Part shown: positions 62,518-64,000 of the stretch, piece by piece | Layout: each line of letters begins with the position of its first letter | How positions within the stretch are numbered: the stretch's first letter is position 1 | From: Thalassotalea eurytherma | GTDB lineage: Bacteria; Pseudomonadota; Gammaproteobacteria; Enterobacterales; Alteromonadaceae | Assembly: GCF_030161415.1 (NCBI RefSeq) | Contig: NZ_BSSU01000002.1 | Location: 124,001-188,000, forward strand | Direction: 5' to 3' | DNA length: 64,000 bases | The notes under the pieces: model-generated | Database searches by the model: none | Seen by the model: the letters and a program-made list of their open reading frames with translations, nothing else | What the model was told of the DNA's origin: nothing | Position numbers and translations under genes: made by a program

Positions 62518-63849
62518 ATGGCATCAAGAGATTCATTTCATTCCCGTATAGGTTTCGTATTAGCTGCCGCAGGCAGTGCAATCGGTTTAGGTAATATTTG
62601 GGGGTTCCCCACTAACGCAGCTAACAATGGTGGTGGTGCGTTTTTATTCGTATACCTTGTCGTTACCTTTTTACTGGCGTTACCTGCACTGTATGCAGAA
62701 ATTTACATTGGTAACCAAGCACAGAAAAACCCTGTTTCTGCGCTAGGTGAAGCTTGTGGCGAGAAAATGCCAAGGTTTGGTCGTTTTGCTGGCAAAATAG
62801 GCTTAGTTGGCGCCATCATGATGCTAAGTTTCTATACGATTGTTGCGGGCTGGATGCTTTCTCACGCACTATCTGGCTTTTCAGCCATGGCAGGCTTTAG
62901 TGAACTCTCTAATTGGCTTGCTAGTGATTCAACACTAAGAAACATCATCTTCACCCCAATATTCATTTTACTTGGCGCTGCCATCATTCATCAAGGCGTG
63001 CATAAAGGCATTGAAAAATGGTCAAGCCGATTAATGCCGATCTTATTAGTGATGTTAGTTTGTTTAATTATTTATATTTTTCAGCAAGATGGTGCGATGG
63101 AAGGATTAAAGCAATATATCATTCCAGATTTTAGTCGTATCACAGAGCCCAGATTAGTTATCTCGGCAATGGGACAGGCGTTTTTCTCTTTGAGTATTGG
63201 TGTTGGCGGTATGATGATTTACGGCTCATACATGGAAAAAGATAAAGACATTGGTAAACTTGTTTTATCCATTGGCGCTTTAGATACCTTAATCGCATTT
63301 TTAGCGGGTTTATTGATTATTCCTGCGCTGTATGTTGCTCAACATGCCGGCCAAGAAGTTTTTTCAGACGGTAACTTAATTGGTGAAGGACAACTGATTT
63401 TTAATATTTTACCAACCTTGTTTAGCTCAATGGGGAGTATTGGTCTATTTGTTTCAGGTGTCTTTTTTGCCCTGTTATCAATTGCTGCGTTAACCTCGAC
63501 CATCTCATCAACTGAAGTACCTGTATCATATTTAGTAGAAGAAAAGTCGATGAGCCGTCGCAAGGCAACATGGTTAGTTTCTGGTGCTGTATTAATAGCA
63601 AGTATGACGCTAGTAGCATTCTTTGACCTGTTATTTGGTATTGTTATTCAAGGCTTAACGACAATCCTACAGCCACTAAGCTGCTTGTTTTATTTCATCG
63701 TTGTTGGATGGATTTGGAAGCGAGGTAATAAGCTAAAAGATCATGCCGTGATCGCACAAAGACCTTGGTTAAAATATTGGGGCTATTATTTACAGTACGT
63801 TTGCCCTATTCTTTTACTTATTGTGTTTTATAACGTTGCGTTAGCGTAG
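62518..63849 (+). CDS. Sodium-dependent transporter, NSS/SNF family
   Basis: The 443-residue inner-membrane protein has 11-12 helices of the LeuT fold. The Na+/substrate site in TM1 reads AAAGSAIGLGNIWGFPTNAA (about 14-33), followed by NNGGGAFLFVYLVVTFLLAL (TM2). Further marks are GWMLSHALSG (TM3), FSLSIGVGGMMIYGSYMEKD (TM6 with unwound Gly) and AALTSTISSTEVPVSYLVEE (TM8). Prokaryotic NSS proteins import amino acids with Na+. Like many bacterial members it lacks the long tails of eukaryotic ones. Substrate unknown. Confidence 0.93.
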   Translation: MASRDSFHSRIGFVLAAAGSAIGLGNIWGFPTNAANNGGGAFLFVYLVVTFLLALPALYAEIYIGNQAQKNPVSALGEACGEKMPRFGRFAGKIGLVGAIMMLSFYTIVAGWMLSHALSGFSAMAGFSELSNWLASDSTLRNIIFTPIFILLGAAIIHQGVHKGIEKWSSRLMPILLVMLVCLIIYIFQQDGAMEGLKQYIIPDFSRITEPRLVISAMGQAFFSLSIGVGGMMIYGSYMEKDKDIGKLVLSIGALDTLIAFLAGLLIIPALYVAQHAGQEVFSDGNLIGEGQLIFNILPTLFSSMGSIGLFVSGVFFALLSIAALTSTISSTEVPVSYLVEEKSMSRRKATWLVSGAVLIASMTLVAFFDLLFGIVIQGLTTILQPLSCLFYFIVVGWIWKRGNKLKDHAVIAQRPWLKYWGYYLQYVCPILLLIVFYNVALA

Positions 63850-63916
63850 CGATTAACCCAAAGCACAATATGCGTCTATACTAGCTAATACTAAAAATAA
63901 AAAGTGGAATATAACA

Positions 63917-64000
63917 ATGAATAAAGTAGTACATATTATTTTAGCTATCTTGTTACCACCTATCGCTGTTTTCCTAAAAAGTGGCGCTGGTAAAGATTTG
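63917..64000 (+). CDS. YqaE/Pmp3 family membrane protein (N-terminal part, cut by window edge)
   Basis: The visible 28 residues, MNKVVHIILAILLPPIAVFL then KSGAGKDL, match the start of the YqaE/Pmp3 (UPF0057) family, whose hallmark is an ILPPxxVFL first helix. Members are about 52-60 residues with two membrane helices and are linked to membrane potential and salt or cold stress. The rest lies beyond the window. Confidence 0.8.
   Translation, partial: MNKVVHIILAILLPPIAVFLKSGAGKDL

Noticed and set aside
62410-62518. 35-codon open stretch on the minus strand reading like LIRKLNELYGISEVLIGE
   Set aside because: Short, lacks an ATG and SD, and lies between stops at a spacing expected by chance in AT-rich DNA; not strong enough to call a gene or remnant.
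1-64000. tRNA, rRNA or CRISPR features
   Set aside because: No cloverleaf-like sequence with an acceptor CCA, no rRNA segments and no regularly spaced direct repeats were noticed on either strand by eye; a tRNAscan and CRISPR search would settle it.

Overview
The window reads as a chromosome segment of a marine, AT-rich gammaproteobacterium of the Alteromonadales, most like Colwelliaceae (Colwellia/Thalassotalea type). This is inferred from protein resemblance and gene order, not from a database search. The core is the gammaproteobacterial envelope and translation cluster, read on the minus strand: rpsB-tsf-pyrH-frr-uppS-cdsA-dxr-rseP-bamA-skp-lpxD-fabZ-lpxA-lpxB-rnhB-dnaE-accA-tilS. map, glnD and dapD leave in the opposite direction on the far side of rpsB. 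No rRNA, tRNA, CRISPR array or prophage was seen.

Layout. 1-5.1 kb: the start of a polyphosphate kinase 2 gene (cut by the window edge), astB, a small unknown protein, a dicarboxylate/amino-acid:cation symporter and tilS. 5.1-24.5 kb: fatty-acid, lipid A, phospholipid, undecaprenyl, outer-membrane assembly and translation genes, tightly packed. Several start codons here are not ATG, and stem-loops lie between frr and uppS and between rpsB and tsf. 24.9-29.9 kb: a DsbA-like protein, map, glnD and dapD. 30-41 kb: small conserved but poorly characterised genes (DUF3549, DUF3301, DUF805, DUF3429, DCC, SDR, flavin reductase, Trp-rich, CIA30), with truC, an MJ1255-type glycosyltransferase, a PAP2 phosphatase and a CNNM/CBS protein. 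41-49.4 kb: signalling genes, namely a CadC-like membrane regulator with a beta-propeller-like sensor region, an SGNH lipoprotein, a serine hydrolase, a split NIT-sensor/chemoreceptor pair, and an ECF sigma factor with a membrane partner. 49.5-52.8 kb: a LysR regulator divergent from doxX, a glutathionyl-hydroquinone reductase and pirin, which looks like a quinone/electrophile response module. 53-57 kb: a 7TM-GGDEF-EAL protein flanked by an intact yjbR gene and a decayed yjbR fragment, then rsuA. 57.1-59.4 kb: a complete IS1595-type insertion sequence. 59.5-64 kb: a membrane-protein/XRE pair, a voltage-gated-type cation channel abutting a metallo-beta-lactamase-fold hydrolase, a DUF3718 protein, an NSS transporter and the start of a YqaE/Pmp3 gene.

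The most notable structure is the insertion sequence at 57138-59429. It has perfect 24-bp terminal inverted repeats, an exact 8-bp target duplication (AAAATATT), an apparently intact transposase, and a passenger gene for an alpha/beta-hydrolase-fold lipoprotein with a visible Ser-Asp-His set. It landed in the control region of the membrane-protein/XRE operon, between two copies of a palindrome-like motif (TTGACA-CCA-TGTCAA type) that may be the XRE operator. Also worth a second look are the channel's acidic selectivity filter (TFEDWTD), the split NIT/chemoreceptor pair, the degenerate GGDEF joined to an intact EAL domain, and the yjbR remnant.
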